Part shown: piece by piece, positions 10,582 to 20,656 of the stretch | Layout of the letters: every line of letters starts with the position of its first letter | Position numbering within the stretch: the first letter of the stretch is position 1 | Assembly (NCBI GenBank): GCA_963707445.1 | Contig: CAVPPW010000050.1 | Span: 186,001-250,000, forward strand | Reading direction: 5' to 3' | Length of the DNA: 64,000 nucleotides | DNA from: JALORV01 sp963707445 | Lineage (GTDB): Bacteria; Pseudomonadota; Gammaproteobacteria; Burkholderiales; Burkholderiaceae_F | Program-made: the position numbers and the translations under genes | The notes under the pieces: model-generated | Told to the model about the DNA's origin: nothing | Database searches by the model: none | What the model saw: the letters and a program-made list of their open reading frames with translations, nothing else

Positions 10582-11720
10582 GCAGTCGCCTGCGCGAGGT
10601 GAACCCAGCCGAACCGGTACCAGTCGTGCAGCAGATCAAGCAGCGGCCCGTCAAGGCTGGTCGGTGCCAGACGTCGCTGGTCTGACAGCCGCTGCACCGT
10701 GCCGCGGCAGGATCGCGCGAGGTCGACGAACTGGCCGTTGATGCCGATGCCGCTGCCGCGGTAGATGCAGCCGGGTGCGACGGTCGAGTTCCAGACCTCG
10801 ACGCTGCGCGCGCACGCGGAACGCGACTTGCCGCAGTGGACGAGCGGGTCGATCGAAGACGACCTGCGCCTTCGGCTCCGACAGATAGCCGAGCAGGAAT
10901 CGGGCCGTATCGGCTTGCTCCACGTGGACCTTCAGCGCAGCGTGCAGTCGTTCGACCATCAGATCGGGCAGCGCTCCCGGTCGCGCGGTGGCAGTCAGCC
11001 CGCGATCCTGGTAGCGGCCGCGCCGCAATGTCGCTGCCGCCACGTCGCTGTAATACGGCTCGAGCAGTTCCTGATGCGTCGGCGCGCGAAATCCGATCGA
11101 GTAGGTGATGCACTCGCCCAAAGCGGTTCCCTCGTGGGCGACACCTGGAGGCAGGTACAGCATGTCGCCGGGATCGAGCACGAATTCCCGCGTCGGCCGG
11201 AATTCGGCGAGCAGCTGCAACGGAGCGCCGTCGACGACCCGCAGGTCGCGTTGCCGGCTGATGCGCCAGCGGCGGCGGCCGTGCGCCTGCAGCAGGAACA
11301 CGTCGTAGGAGTCGACATGCGGGCCGACACCGCCACCATCGGTCGCATAGCTCACCATCAAGTCGTCGAGCCGGGCATCCGGGATGAAGCGGAAACGCTG
11401 CAGCAGCGCATGAGCGCCCTGCGTCGAGCAGATCGACGCCCTGCACCAGCACGGTCCAGTGCCGGCGGCGCGTCGACGGCAGCGTCGACAGCGGTGCTTG
11501 CCGTACGTTCCAGCGGCCGCGCTGTCGCTCGACGAGCCGTGCTTCGGCGTCTGGGTGGCGCGCCAGTTGCAGCAGCACGCGCACGATCCACCGGCGGATC
11601 GAATCCCGGCAGTGCCGCCCTTATCAGCAGTGGCTTGCGCTGCCACGCCTCGCGCATGAAGCTTGCAACCGGGACGTTTCCCAGCCTCTGCAAAACCCGC
11701 GAATGCCGTACTTCAGCCAT
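10578..11720 (-). CDS. JmjC/cupin-domain 2-oxoglutarate oxygenase, ribosomal protein hydroxylase family (about three frameshifts)
   Basis: Similar to RoxA/YcfD, the Fe(II)/2-oxoglutarate oxygenase that hydroxylates an arginine of ribosomal protein L16. The N-terminus FMREAWQRKPLLIRAALPGF and the core SYATDGGGVGPHVDSYDVFL, with the HxD iron site, are diagnostic. DPGDMLYLPPGVAHEG gives the distal His. Frame breaks lie near 11590, 11420 and 10855. Corrected length of about 380 residues is normal for the family. It ends in a four-base overlap with the hypothetical gene. Confidence 0.82.
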
Positions 11721-11795
11721 GCGGCGATTATAGGAATGCACGCGGCTCATAATGGACGCGGAGGATGGACGCGGGGGATGGAGCAGAGGGACACG

Positions 11796-12300
11796 ATGAG
11801 AATCGCCGATGGAATGCTGGTCAGTCTCGACGTCACGATGTATGACGCTCAGGGCGAGACTGCTGGAGCACTCGGACAGTCCGCTGCAGTACCTGCATGG
11901 CCGCGAGGATATCTTCCCGCGCATCGAGGAAGCACTCGACGGCCATGCAACCGGTGATCGATTGAGCTTGCAGCTCGAACCCGAGGATGCGTTCGGCGAC
12001 TACGACCCGGAGCTCGTGATGCTGACGCCGACGGACCAACTCGGCGAGGAGGTTGCGGTCGGCATGCGTGTCGAGGCCGCGGGGCCCGATGGCGAGGACC
12101 GCTGCCTGTTTACGATCACCGATATCGCCGACGGCATGGCGGTGCTCGACGGCAATCACCCGCTGGCTGGGCTCGCACTGCGCTTCGATATCCGTGTAGT
12201 CGACGTTCGCGCGGCGACCGAGCAGGAGCTGGCGGAGGCCGACGAGAGCGAGGTGCCGGGGTTCCTGTCGGTGGCCGGCGAGTCGCAGACTCGCCATTAG
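11796..12300 (+). CDS. slyD: FKBP-type peptidyl-prolyl isomerase, SlyD-like (one frameshift)
   Basis: About 167 residues: an FKBP domain interrupted by an IF (chaperone) insert, with the characteristic VLDGNHPLAG motif. It catalyses proline isomerisation and assists folding in the cytoplasm. No His-rich metal-binding tail is seen, unlike E. coli SlyD. The break is at about 11861: removing one A gives YDAQGELLEHSDSP. It converges with mutS, whose stop lies one base beyond the slyD stop. FkpB is the main alternative name. Confidence 0.82.
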
Positions 12301-12301
12301 C

Positions 12302-14905
12302 TCACGCTGCGGCGTCGCGGCCTGCGAGTCTGTGCAGCTCTGCCAGCAGCGCATGCGCATCGCGTGGCGAGAGCGCGTCGAGGTCGAGTTCGAGCAGCCG
12401 CGTGCGCAGCGCGGCGTCGACTTCCGGAAGAACTTGCGCCGCCTCGGTCGAGGCTGCGAACAGGTCGAGCTGCGGTCTTGTGCCGAGCGCGCGCTCCTCC
12501 AGTTGCAACAGCAGTCCGCGCGCGCGGCGCACGACCGCGGCCGGCACGCCGGCGAGCTGTGCCACGGCGAGCCCGTAGCTCTGGCTCGCCGGCCCGGCGC
12601 GCACTTCGTGCAGGAACACGACCTTGCCGTTTGCCTCGGCCGCGGCCACGTGCACATTGGCCACCTCGGCGTGCTGCTCGGCGAGCTGGGTCAGCTCGAA
12701 GTAATGCGTGGCGAACAGCGTCAGGCAGCGGTTTTTTTCGACCAATTCGCGCGCGATCGCCGCGGCCAGTGCCATGCCATCGAACGTCGAGGTGCCGCGC
12801 CCGATCTCGTCCATCAGCACCAGGCTCGTTTCGCTCGCGCTATGCAGGATCGCCGCAGCTTCCGTCATTTCGACCATGAAAGTCGAGCGGCCGCGGGCGA
12901 GATCGTCGGCGGCGCCGATTCGCGTGAGAATGCGATCGATCGGTCCGAGGCGCGCGCCCGCCGCAGGCACGTAGCTGCCCGCATACGCCAGCAGCGCGAT
13001 CAGCGCGACCGAGCGCATGTACGTCGACTTGCCGCCCATGTTCGGACCGGTGATGACCAGCAGGCGTCGCGCGGGATGCAGCACGCAGTCATTCGGCACG
13101 AAGGATTCGACCTCGCTTTCCACGACCGCGTGGCGGCCACCACGGATCTCGAGGCCCGGGCGCTCGACGAGCTCGGGCTCGATCCAGCGTGCGACGCGTG
13201 CGTGCTGCGCGAGCGACCCGAGCGCGTCGATCTCCGCAATCGAGTCGGCAGCGGTCTGGATTGCCGCGACCTCGGCTGCAAGCGCGTCGAGCAGCTGCTC
13301 GTACAGTGCCTTTTCGCGGGCCAGCGCACGTTCGCGCGCTGACAGCGCACGATCCTCGAACGACTTCAGTTCCGGCGTGATGTAGCGCTCGGCGTTCTTC
13401 AAAGTCTGGCGCCGCCGGTAGTCGTCGGGAACCTTCGCCGACTGACCGTGCGAGACCTCGATGTAGAAGCCGTGCACGCGGTTGTATTCGACGCGCAGGT
13501 TGCCGATTCCGGTGCGGGCGCGCTCGCGCTGCTCCAGGTCGACGAGGAATTGCCCGGTGTTGTCGCGCATGGCGCGCAGTTCGTCGAGTTCGACATCGTG
13601 TCCCGCCGCGATGACATCGCCGTCGCGTACCGAGTAGGCGGGCTCGGCATGCAGCGCGCCGAGCAGCCGCACGGTGTCCGGCGGTACCCGGCAGCGCGAC
13701 AGCGCGTCGGTCAGCAACGGCGCGGCCAGCGCAATCTGCAATCTGGCCAGCCGCTCGAGCGCCGGCAGCGCATCGCGCAGCGCTGCCAGCTCGCGCGGTC
13801 GCGCAGAGCGTAACGAGATACGGGTCGCGATCCGTTCGAGGTCGGGCAGTCCGCGCAAGGCCTGCTGCAGCGCCTGCATCGTGTCGGGCGCTTCCAGCAT
13901 TGCGGCGATTGCGCGGTGGCGTGCGCGTGGTACCTCGGGGTCACGGCGCGGATGATGCAGCCAGTGTCGCAGGCGCCGGCTTCCCATCGCGGTCTGGCAG
14001 TGATCGAGTAGGCGCAGCAGCGTCGGCCCGTCGTCGGCACGCAGCGTCGCCGTGATTTCAAGGTTGCGACGCGTGGCGGGGTCGAGCACGATGTAGTCGG
14101 AGTCGGCCTCTCGTCGTAGTGCCGCAATGTGCGGCAGGCGCCCGCCCTGGGTCGAGCGCGCGTAGTCGAGCAGCGCCGCTGCCGCGGCCAGCAGTTCGGG
14201 CGCGTCGTCAAGGCCGAAGGCTTCGAGCGTGGCCACCTGCAGTGCCTCACGCAGACCCTCGGCGCCGCGTGCTGCGTCGAAGTGCCAGTCGGGACGAGCC
14301 TGCGCGACTGCGCCAGCCTGTCGCAGCCTGGGGCCGAGCGTATCGGCCCAGGCGTCGGGCACGAGTCCCTCGGAGGGCGCGATCCTGGCGAGCTCGGAGG
14401 CGAGCGCAGCGCTCGGCACCGACGCCGCGCGCAGTTCGCCCGAGGCCAGGATCAGCCAGGCGAGTCCGAAGGGCCCGCCCCGCTGCAGCGGAGCGGCGAC
14501 CGCAAGCAGCGGCGCGTCAGAGCGGTCTTGCAGCAGGCCGGTGTCGGTCAGCGTACCGGGTGTGACGATACGCACGACCTGCCGCTCGACCGGGCCCTTG
14601 CCGCCGGTCACCTCGCCGATCTGTTCGCAGATCGCCACGCTTTCGCCGAGCTTGACCAGCCGAGACAGGTACTGCTCGACCGAAACGACGGGCACTCCGG
14701 CCATCCTGACCGGCGACCCTGCCGAGGTGCCGCGCGCGGTCAGTGTGATGTTGAGAAGCCGCGCGGCGCGCTCGGCGTCCTCGTAGAACAACTCATAGAA
14801 GTCGCCCATCCGGTAAAACATCAGGACATTCGGATGCTGCGCCTTGATGCGCAGATACTGCTGCATCATCGGCGTGTGGCGTCCGAGCGCTTCGCCGCTG
14901 GTCAT
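12302..14905 (-). CDS. mutS: DNA mismatch repair protein MutS
   Basis: 867 residues, unbroken, full length. The mismatch-wedge motif MGDFYELF is close to the N-terminus, Walker A is GPNMGGKSTYMR, the signature region is DEIGRGTSTFDGMAL, and the ATPase His lies in LFATHYFEL. It recognises mispairs and recruits MutL for methyl- or nick-directed repair. suhB lies 37 bases upstream on the same strand. A 2.6-kb intact gene stands out amid the broken neighbours. Confidence 0.97.
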   Translation of the reverse strand: MTSGEALGRHTPMMQQYLRIKAQHPNVLMFYRMGDFYELFYEDAERAARLLNITLTARGTSAGSPVRMAGVPVVSVEQYLSRLVKLGESVAICEQIGEVTGGKGPVERQVVRIVTPGTLTDTGLLQDRSDAPLLAVAAPLQRGGPFGLAWLILASGELRAASVPSAALASELARIAPSEGLVPDAWADTLGPRLRQAGAVAQARPDWHFDAARGAEGLREALQVATLEAFGLDDAPELLAAAAALLDYARSTQGGRLPHIAALRREADSDYIVLDPATRRNLEITATLRADDGPTLLRLLDHCQTAMGSRRLRHWLHHPRRDPEVPRARHRAIAAMLEAPDTMQALQQALRGLPDLERIATRISLRSARPRELAALRDALPALERLARLQIALAAPLLTDALSRCRVPPDTVRLLGALHAEPAYSVRDGDVIAAGHDVELDELRAMRDNTGQFLVDLEQRERARTGIGNLRVEYNRVHGFYIEVSHGQSAKVPDDYRRRQTLKNAERYITPELKSFEDRALSARERALAREKALYEQLLDALAAEVAAIQTAADSIAEIDALGSLAQHARVARWIEPELVERPGLEIRGGRHAVVESEVESFVPNDCVLHPARRLLVITGPNMGGKSTYMRSVALIALLAYAGSYVPAAGARLGPIDRILTRIGAADDLARGRSTFMVEMTEAAAILHSASETSLVLMDEIGRGTSTFDGMALAAAIARELVEKNRCLTLFATHYFELTQLAEQHAEVANVHVAAAEANGKVVFLHEVRAGPASQSYGLAVAQLAGVPAAVVRRARGLLLQLEERALGTRPQLDLFAASTEAAQVLPEVDAALRTRLLELDLDALSPRDAHALLAELHRLAGRDAAA

Positions 14906-14942
14906 GGGCGGTGCGGGTTCACCGGAACGGGTGACTGCGTGC

Positions 14943-15734
14943 TCAGGCGCGGCCGCGATGCACCTGTTGCACCAGGTTCAGCAGCGGCGGAAAGATCTTC
15001 GGTGCGCCGCAGACGATGCGTCCGTCTTCGAGGAATCCCGGTTCGCCGTTGAAGTTCGAGACCAGTCCACCGGCCTCGAGGATCAGCAGGCTGCCGGCTG
15101 CCATGTCCCAGGGGGACAGGCCGATTTCCCAGAAGCCGTCGAGTCGTCCGGCGGCGACATAGGCAAGGTCGAGCGCTGCAGCACCCGGTCGACGGATCCC
15201 GGCCGTGTGCTCGGTGATGCTCTTGAACATGCGCACGTACTCGTCGAGATGCTCGAAGCTGCGGAACGGAAAGCCGGTGCCAATGAGGCATTCGCCGAGC
15301 CGGTCGCGGCGGGAGACGCGGATGCGTCGTTCGTTGAGAAACGCGCCGCGTCCGCGTGTTGCTGTGAAGAGCTCGTTGCGCGTCGGATCGTAGACGACGG
15401 CCTGTGTGATCAGCGACCGATGGCGCAGCGCGATCGAGACCGCGTACTGAGGGAACCCGTGGATGAAGTTGGTCGTGCCGTCGAGCGGGTCGATGATCCA
15501 GGTGTATTCCGAGTCGCCGCTGGCCCCGGATTCTTCGGCCAGCACCGCGTGGTCCGGATAGGCCTTCAGCAGCGTATCGACGATGGTCCGCTCGGCGGCA
15601 TGATCCACCTCGGTGACGAAATCGGAGCGGCCCTTGCTGCCGACGCGGACATTGTCGAGATCGAGGCTGGCGCGATTGATGATCGAACCCGCCTTGCGCG
15701 CGGCCTTGACGGCCGTGTTGAGCATCGGATGCAT
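14943..15734 (-). CDS. suhB: inositol-1-monophosphatase family protein SuhB
   Basis: 263-residue Mg-dependent phosphatase. Motif 1 WIIDPLDGTTNFIHG, the upstream EESG metal ligand and motif 2 LSPWDMAAGSLLILEAGG are present. In E. coli SuhB also joins rRNA antitermination complexes. The start MHPMLNTAVKAARKAG is typical of proteobacterial SuhB. It diverges from trmJ with about 80 bases between starts, an arrangement (suhB divergent from trmJ) well known in proteobacteria. Confidence 0.93.
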   Translation of the reverse strand: MHPMLNTAVKAARKAGSIINRASLDLDNVRVGSKGRSDFVTEVDHAAERTIVDTLLKAYPDHAVLAEESGASGDSEYTWIIDPLDGTTNFIHGFPQYAVSIALRHRSLITQAVVYDPTRNELFTATRGRGAFLNERRIRVSRRDRLGECLIGTGFPFRSFEHLDEYVRMFKSITEHTAGIRRPGAAALDLAYVAAGRLDGFWEIGLSPWDMAAGSLLILEAGGLVSNFNGEPGFLEDGRIVCGAPKIFPPLLNLVQQVHRGRA

Positions 15735-15817
15735 GATGGATGGATCGCGACGGCAGCACCGCGGTCGCGTTTAGACTGAACCGCGAAGTCTAGTCGATCG
15801 ACCCATTGCACCGACCC

Positions 15818-16649
15818 GTGTCCGAAGCGCCATCCGCTTTTCACCCCGCCTTCCAGCGCGTGCGCTTTGTCCTGGTCGAGCCGACGCTGCCGGCCAATAT
15901 CGGCGCTGCGGCTCGGGCGATCAAGACGATGGGATTCGCACGGCTGGCGGTCGTGAACCCAAAAGATCCGGACTATCGCAACGATCCTGACGCCGTCGCG
16001 CTGGCGACAGGTGCTGCCGACGTGCTCGCCGCCAGCACCTGCACTGAAGACCTGCTGGCGGCGCTCGCCGGAGTACGGCTGGCCGTCGCGATGACCGGCT
16101 ATGACCGCGAATTCGGCTCTCCGCTGCGCGACCTGCGCAGTGCCGCGACCGAGGCCGCGGCGCAGCTTGCCACTTTTTCGGAAGGCGACCTGGCGTTCGT
16201 GTTCGGTACCGAGCGCAGCGGACTGTCGAACGCCGACGTGCTCCGCTGTCAGTGGTGTGCCGCGATTCCTGCCGATCCGCAGTTCGCGTCGCTGAATCTT
16301 GCGCAGTCGGTGCAGGTCACCGCCTACGAGTGCCAACTCGCGCTCAGGGGCACAGCCGCGATCCATCCGGGTCAGCTGCGCTTCGATGACGATGAACTGC
16401 CCGCCGGCGTCGAGGCGCTTGGAAAAGCTCTACGAGCACTTCGAGCAGGCGGCGACGGCGGTCGGCTTCCACGATCCGGACGAGCCGAAGACTCTGATGG
16501 TCCGCGTGCGCCGCCTCCTGAACCGCGCGCGGCCGACGCAGACCGAGGTGGATTTGCTGCGAGGCGTGCTGGCTGCTGTCATCGAGTCACGCGCTGATCG
16601 CGCCGGCCGCAAGCGCGACACCGAAGAGCGCAAGCGCCGGCGCGGCTAG
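15818..16649 (+). CDS. trmJ: tRNA (cytidine/uridine-2'-O-)-methyltransferase TrmJ (one frameshift)
   Basis: SPOUT methyltransferase modifying position 32 of tRNA. Knot motifs are visible: VLVEPTLPANIGAAARA, VFGTERSGLSN and SLNLAQSVQV. The break is at about 16420; removing one G from CTTGGAAAAG gives EALEKLYEHFEQA. The corrected length is about 277 residues, with a C-terminal basic tail RAGRKRDTEERKRRRG. GTG 15818 is preferred; TTG 15806 is in frame upstream. cysE begins 40 bases downstream. Confidence 0.9.
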
Positions 16650-16688
16650 TCGCCGTCCGTACAATCGGCGGACTCACCGGTCCTATTC

Positions 16689-17447
16689 ATGTTCAGTCAT
16701 CTGCGCGAAGACATCGACTGCATCATCCAGCGCGACCCTGCAGCCCGCTCGCGCTGGGAAGTGCTGACCTGCTATCCCGGTCTGCATGCGCTGACGCTGC
16801 ATCGCCTCGCGCATGCGTGCTGGAACAGCGGCCTGCGCTGGCTCGGCCGGTTCATCTCGCACCTGTCGCGCTGGTTCACCGGCATCGAAATCCATCCGGG
16901 GGCAAGGATCGGTCACTTCGTGTTCATCGACCACGGCATGGGCATCGTTATCGGCGAGACCGCGGAGATCGGCGACGGCACGACGATTTACCAGGGAGTG
17001 ACGCTCGGCGGCACCTCGCTGTCTAAGGGATCGAAGCGGCACCCGACACTGGGACGCAACGTGATCGTCGGTGCCGGCGCCAAGATCCTCGGCGGCTTCA
17101 CGATCGGTGACGGCGCCCGCATCGGATCCAACGCGGTCGTGATCAAGGAAGTGCCCGCCGGTGCGACCGCCGTCGGCAATCCGGCGCGCATCCTGCACCG
17201 CGAACTCGATGCGCAGCGTGAGCATGCTGCCAATCAGATGGGGTTCTCGGCCTACGGCCTGGCGCAGGATGGCGACGATCCGCTGGCCAAGGCACTGCAC
17301 GGCCTGATCGATCACGCGGCCGCACAGCAGCGCGAGATCGAGCGGCTCGTCGCCGCGCTCGAGCGCAACGGCATTGCGCTCGACGAGGCCAAGCGCGAGG
17401 CGCCGAAGGTCGATCCGCGGCAGCTGAACCGCCTCGTCGACGAGTAA
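16689..17447 (+). CDS. cysE: serine O-acetyltransferase
   Basis: Acetylates L-serine with acetyl-CoA to give O-acetylserine for cysteine synthesis. 252 residues with an N-terminal helical domain, then left-handed beta-helix hexapeptide repeats (IHPGARIGHFVFIDHGMGIV, GNVIVGAGAKILGG-type units) and the catalytic His in FIDHGMG. A C-terminal extension of about 60 charged residues follows the repeats. The frame is intact. The trmJ–cysE order resembles the gene neighbourhood of isc clusters, but no iscR follows here. Confidence 0.93.
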   Translation: MFSHLREDIDCIIQRDPAARSRWEVLTCYPGLHALTLHRLAHACWNSGLRWLGRFISHLSRWFTGIEIHPGARIGHFVFIDHGMGIVIGETAEIGDGTTIYQGVTLGGTSLSKGSKRHPTLGRNVIVGAGAKILGGFTIGDGARIGSNAVVIKEVPAGATAVGNPARILHRELDAQREHAANQMGFSAYGLAQDGDDPLAKALHGLIDHAAAQQREIERLVAALERNGIALDEAKREAPKVDPRQLNRLVDE

Positions 17448-17573
17448 GCGCCCGAACTGGTGCCGTGCATGGGGGAATCGGAGCCGTCCGTTTGGACGGG
17501 GTGGCAATAGCGCCCCCGCTGTGCAAAATTGCGCCCGGGGTTGGGCGGACTGCAACTGGTGTGGAGAATGTCG

Positions 17574-18713
17574 ATGAAGCGCCTCGCGAAGCGAGCGGTG
17601 CTCCTGGCGAGTTTTGCTGCGACGTCGGCAAGCGCCCAGGCACAGATGAGCTACCCGGCCGACGCCTGGTGGGACAACCGCTGGTACGTGGCGCCCTACG
17701 TGCAATTCACGTTTTCCGATACTGCACGCCTGGCGAAGGACGGCACCGGCTTCGGTCTCGCGGTCGGCAAGGCCTTTGCACCGAGCTGGGACATCGAACT
17801 GCGCGGCGCGTACGAGGAGCTTCCGAAGCAGGGGGCGCCGGACAACTGGCACAACTGGACCGCAGAGGTCGACGGCAAGTGGTACTTCCTCGGCCGCGAG
17901 GGCGTTGCACGCTGGGACGGGTTGCAGCCGTATGGAATCGCGGGCCTCGGCCTCATCTACGACAGCGTCGGTACCAGCAAGACCAGCTTCATGGCCAGCG
18001 CCGGGCTCGGCGTCGCGTTGCCGCTGGCGCGCTGGGGACGCTTCTTCATCGACGGCCGCTACCGTTGGGATGGCAACAGCGGCACGCTCGTCAGCCAGAA
18101 TTCCTTCGGTGACTGTGTACTGAACGTCGGCGTGGTGATTCCGTTCGGTGCGGCACCGGCCGTCACCGAGCCGGCCGCCGCCAAGGCGCCACCTGCTCCG
18201 CAACCTCCACCCCCACCTCCACCTCCGCCGCCGGCGGCCGTCGCGACCCCGGTGGCGCCACCGCCACCGCCGCCGCCCGTGGCCACACCGCAGACGGTGA
18301 CGCGGACCTTCGATATCTCGGCCGACGGGATGTTCGCCTTTGACAAAGCGGTGCTGACTCCTGTCGGAGAGTCTCGCATCGAGAACATGATCGAGGGCAT
18401 GCGGCAGGCCGGCGTCACCGGGCTGACCAGCATCACGATCATCGGCCACACCGATCCGCTGGGTTCACCGGACAACAACCTGCGGCTGTCGAAAGAACGC
18501 GCAATGGCGGTTCGCAACTACCTCGTCGGCCGCGGCCTTCCGGCGAACATCATCAAGACCGAGGGCCGCGGCGAGTCGCAATTGAAAGTCACCGAGGCGG
18601 AGTGCCGGGCCAGCGGCCGGGCGGCGACACGCAGCGAACTGATCGCCTGCCTGGCGCCGGACCGCCGCGTCGAGATCATCGCGATCGCGGTGCAGGGGAA
18701 CGCCAAGCCGTAG
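17574..18713 (+). CDS. OmpA-family outer membrane protein
   Basis: About 379 residues: a signal peptide ending ASAQA, an eight-stranded beta-barrel domain (residues ~25–195), a polyproline linker, and a C-terminal OmpA peptidoglycan-binding domain. The last carries the conserved HTDPLGSPDNNLRLSKERA segment and the arginine in APDRRVEI. The ATG at 17574 is best placed relative to GGAG at 17562; an ATG at 17568 is too close to it. It anchors the outer membrane to the cell wall. The C-terminal domain contains an extra Cys pair region (ECRASGR–IACLAPD) common in betaproteobacterial OmpA. Confidence 0.88.
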   Translation: MKRLAKRAVLLASFAATSASAQAQMSYPADAWWDNRWYVAPYVQFTFSDTARLAKDGTGFGLAVGKAFAPSWDIELRGAYEELPKQGAPDNWHNWTAEVDGKWYFLGREGVARWDGLQPYGIAGLGLIYDSVGTSKTSFMASAGLGVALPLARWGRFFIDGRYRWDGNSGTLVSQNSFGDCVLNVGVVIPFGAAPAVTEPAAAKAPPAPQPPPPPPPPPPAAVATPVAPPPPPPPVATPQTVTRTFDISADGMFAFDKAVLTPVGESRIENMIEGMRQAGVTGLTSITIIGHTDPLGSPDNNLRLSKERAMAVRNYLVGRGLPANIIKTEGRGESQLKVTEAECRASGRAATRSELIACLAPDRRVEIIAIAVQGNAKP

Positions 18714-18739
18714 ACGCGGACCGCGCACGCAGCGGCGCA

Positions 18740-18761
18740 GGCTCTCCAATCGTGGAGAGCC
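18740..18761. terminator. hairpin between convergent OmpA-like gene and lpxH
   Basis: Perfect 8-bp stem GGCTCTCC/GGAGAGCC with a short loop, 27 bases after the ompA-like stop and six bases beyond the lpxH stop. No good U-tract follows on either strand, so its action as a terminator is probable rather than certain. Confidence 0.5.
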
Positions 18762-18766
18762 CTCGC

Positions 18767-19565
18767 TTAGTCGTCGAAGAATACGAGGCGCGGGCGGCCT
18801 TCGGCAAAGTCGAGAAAGCCGCCGCGCGGTTCGGCGGCGTCGCTGTCCCAGTCGGGCAGGACCCAGCGCTCGGCCAGCGCATGATCGATCTCGTGCAGAT
18901 GCGTGCCGGGACGGTGCGTATGGCCGTGGATCACGCGGCGGACACCGGCCTGCGCGAGCGCCGAGGTCACGACCTGCGGGCGTGACGTCCATGATGTCCA
19001 TCGGCTTGAGCGCCTTCTCGGTTTCACTCTGCATGCGCGCGCTGCGCGCGATTGCGATCCTTTCGGAAACAGGCTTGGCAAGGAAATCGCGCTGGAACTC
19101 CGGCTCGCGCACCATCGCGCGGAATTGCTGGTACGCGACATCGCGCGTGCACCACGCGTCTCCGTGCGCGAGAAGCGTTGGGGACCCGCCGATGTCGACG
19201 GTGATCGGATCGGCGAGCAGCGTCGTACCCGTCGTCCGCGCAAAGTCGGGCCCAAGCAGCAGGTCGCGATTGCCGTGCATCACCAGGACACGCTGGCCGG
19301 AGCGGCTCGCTGAAGCCAGCGCCGCGACGACCGGCGCAGCCGCGGCGCCCGCATCGTCGCCGATCCAGAAGTCGAAGAGGTCGCCGAGGATCACGAGTTC
19401 CGGATGCGCGGGCGCGTCCTCGCGCATGAAGCGCAGGAAGCGCGCCAGCGTGCGCGGCCGCTCCGGCGTCAGGTGCAGGTCGGAAATGAAGATCGGGTCG
19501 AGCAGTCGGCCGATCTCGCGCGTGACCGCGAGCGCCGGAGGCAGCGGCTCGGTCGCGGCGTTCAC
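18767..19565 (-). CDS. lpxH: UDP-2,3-diacylglucosamine diphosphatase (one frameshift)
   Basis: Calcineurin-like phosphoesterase that releases lipid X in lipid A synthesis. Metal-site motifs: FISDLHL, LGDLFDFWIGDD, VMHGNRD, LLAHGDAWCT and HGHTHRPG. The break is near 18980 between MDIMDVTPAG and a shifted segment beginning VTSALAQAGVRRVIHG. Corrected length is about 266 residues. The start is a GTG whose first bases overlap the ppiB stop (GTGA), so it is translationally coupled to ppiB. Confidence 0.9.
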
Positions 19566-20057
19566 TGGATGATTTCGGCCCGCTCGATCAGCACGTCCAC
19601 CTCGGGCACGTCAGCATGGCCGCCACGGCGTCCGGTACGTACGGCCTTGATCTTGTCGACAACATTGAAGCCCTCGGTCACCTTGCCGAACACGCAGTAT
19701 CCCCAGCCCTGCGGCGTCGGCGCCGTGTGGTTCAGGAATTCGTTGTCGGCGACGTTGATGAAGAACTGCGCGGTCGCCGAATTCGGGTCACTGGTGCGGG
19801 CCATCGCAACCGTGTACTTCGCGTTGCGCAAGCCGTTGCGTGCCTCGTTCGGGATCGGATCCTCGGTGGTCTTCTGCCGCATGCCGGCCTCGAAGCCGCC
19901 GCCCTGGATCATGAAGCCGTTGATGACGCGATGGAACAGCGTGCCGTCGTAGAAGCCGTTGCGCACGTACGACTCGAAGTTTTCGGCGCGTCTTCGGCGC
20001 CCGCTGATGATCGAGTTCGATCGTGATCGGACCCAGGGTGGTGTACAGGCGAACCAT
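19562..20057 (-). CDS. ppiB: cytoplasmic peptidyl-prolyl cis-trans isomerase B (one frameshift)
   Basis: Cyclophilin-type rotamase of about 165 residues without signal peptide. The core FHRVINGFMIQGGGFEAGM, the ATAQFFINVADN region and a C-terminal RAEIIQ are intact. Removing one base at about 19990 restores APKTAENFESYVRNGFYDG at the N-terminus. It follows ppiA by 29 bases on the same strand and overlaps lpxH. Both cyclophilins in tandem ahead of lpxH is a usual betaproteobacterial order. Confidence 0.92.
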
Positions 20058-20086
20058 GCTTGCTCCCGGACTCGGACAGAAGTGGA

Positions 20087-20635
20087 CTACTTGAGAATGC
20101 GTGCAGTCTTGATGACAACCGGCTTAGTCGGCAGGCTGGCGTGCGCTCCTTTGGACTCGGTCGGCACCGCGCGGATCTTGTCGACCACGTCCATCCCTTC
20201 GACGACCTTGCCAAACACGGCATAGCCGTGGCCGTCAGGGCTTGGAAAGTCGAGCCGCGGATTGTCGACGACGTTGACGAAGAACTGCGCTGTCGCGGAA
20301 TTCGGGTCGCCACGACGTGCCATCGATACCGCGCCGCGCTCGTTCTTCAGGCCATTTTGACTCTCGAGCGCGATCGGTGCCCGCGTCGGCTTTTCGTTGA
20401 GGTCGGCGGTGTACCCGCCGGCCTGAATCATGAAGTTGCCGATCACACGGTGGAAGACCGTGTTGTCATAGTGACCGCTCTTGACGTACTCGAGGAAATT
20501 GGCGACTGTCTTCGGCGCCGCCGTTGCGTTGAGCTGGATCACGATGGTGCCCAGTGTCGTGTCGAGGGCGACCTTCTGGGCCCACGAAAGGGCGGGCAAA
20601 GTCAGCAACAGCAACAGCAGACCGAAACGTCTCAT
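20087..20635 (-). CDS. ppiA: periplasmic peptidyl-prolyl cis-trans isomerase A
   Basis: 182 residues: signal peptide MRRFGLLLLLLTLPALSWAQ, then a complete cyclophilin domain (VFHRVIGNFMIQAGGY, ATAQFFVNVVDN, GYAVFGKVVEGMDVV). It isomerises prolyl bonds of exported proteins in the periplasm. The frame is intact. It lies 21 bases after the TPR gene and 29 before ppiB, forming a four-gene operon TPR–ppiA–ppiB–lpxH. Confidence 0.92.
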   Translation of the reverse strand: MRRFGLLLLLLTLPALSWAQKVALDTTLGTIVIQLNATAAPKTVANFLEYVKSGHYDNTVFHRVIGNFMIQAGGYTADLNEKPTRAPIALESQNGLKNERGAVSMARRGDPNSATAQFFVNVVDNPRLDFPSPDGHGYAVFGKVVEGMDVVDKIRAVPTESKGAHASLPTKPVVIKTARILK

Positions 20636-20656
20636 GGCAGGTCCTTGAAGTTGGAG

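Noticed and set aside
12332..13342. Plus-strand frame of 336 codons opposite mutS
   Set aside because: Antisense of the MutS ATPase region; no domain.
18190..18290. Short tandem CCACCT/CCGCCG repeats that could suggest a CRISPR or satellite
   Set aside because: They encode the polyproline linker of the OmpA-like protein in frame; no spacers exist. No CRISPR array was seen anywhere in the window.
16683..18449. Long minus-strand frame of 588 codons opposite cysE and the OmpA-like gene
   Set aside because: It is the antisense of two well-supported genes, has Arg/His-rich composition and matches no family; high GC leaves such frames open.
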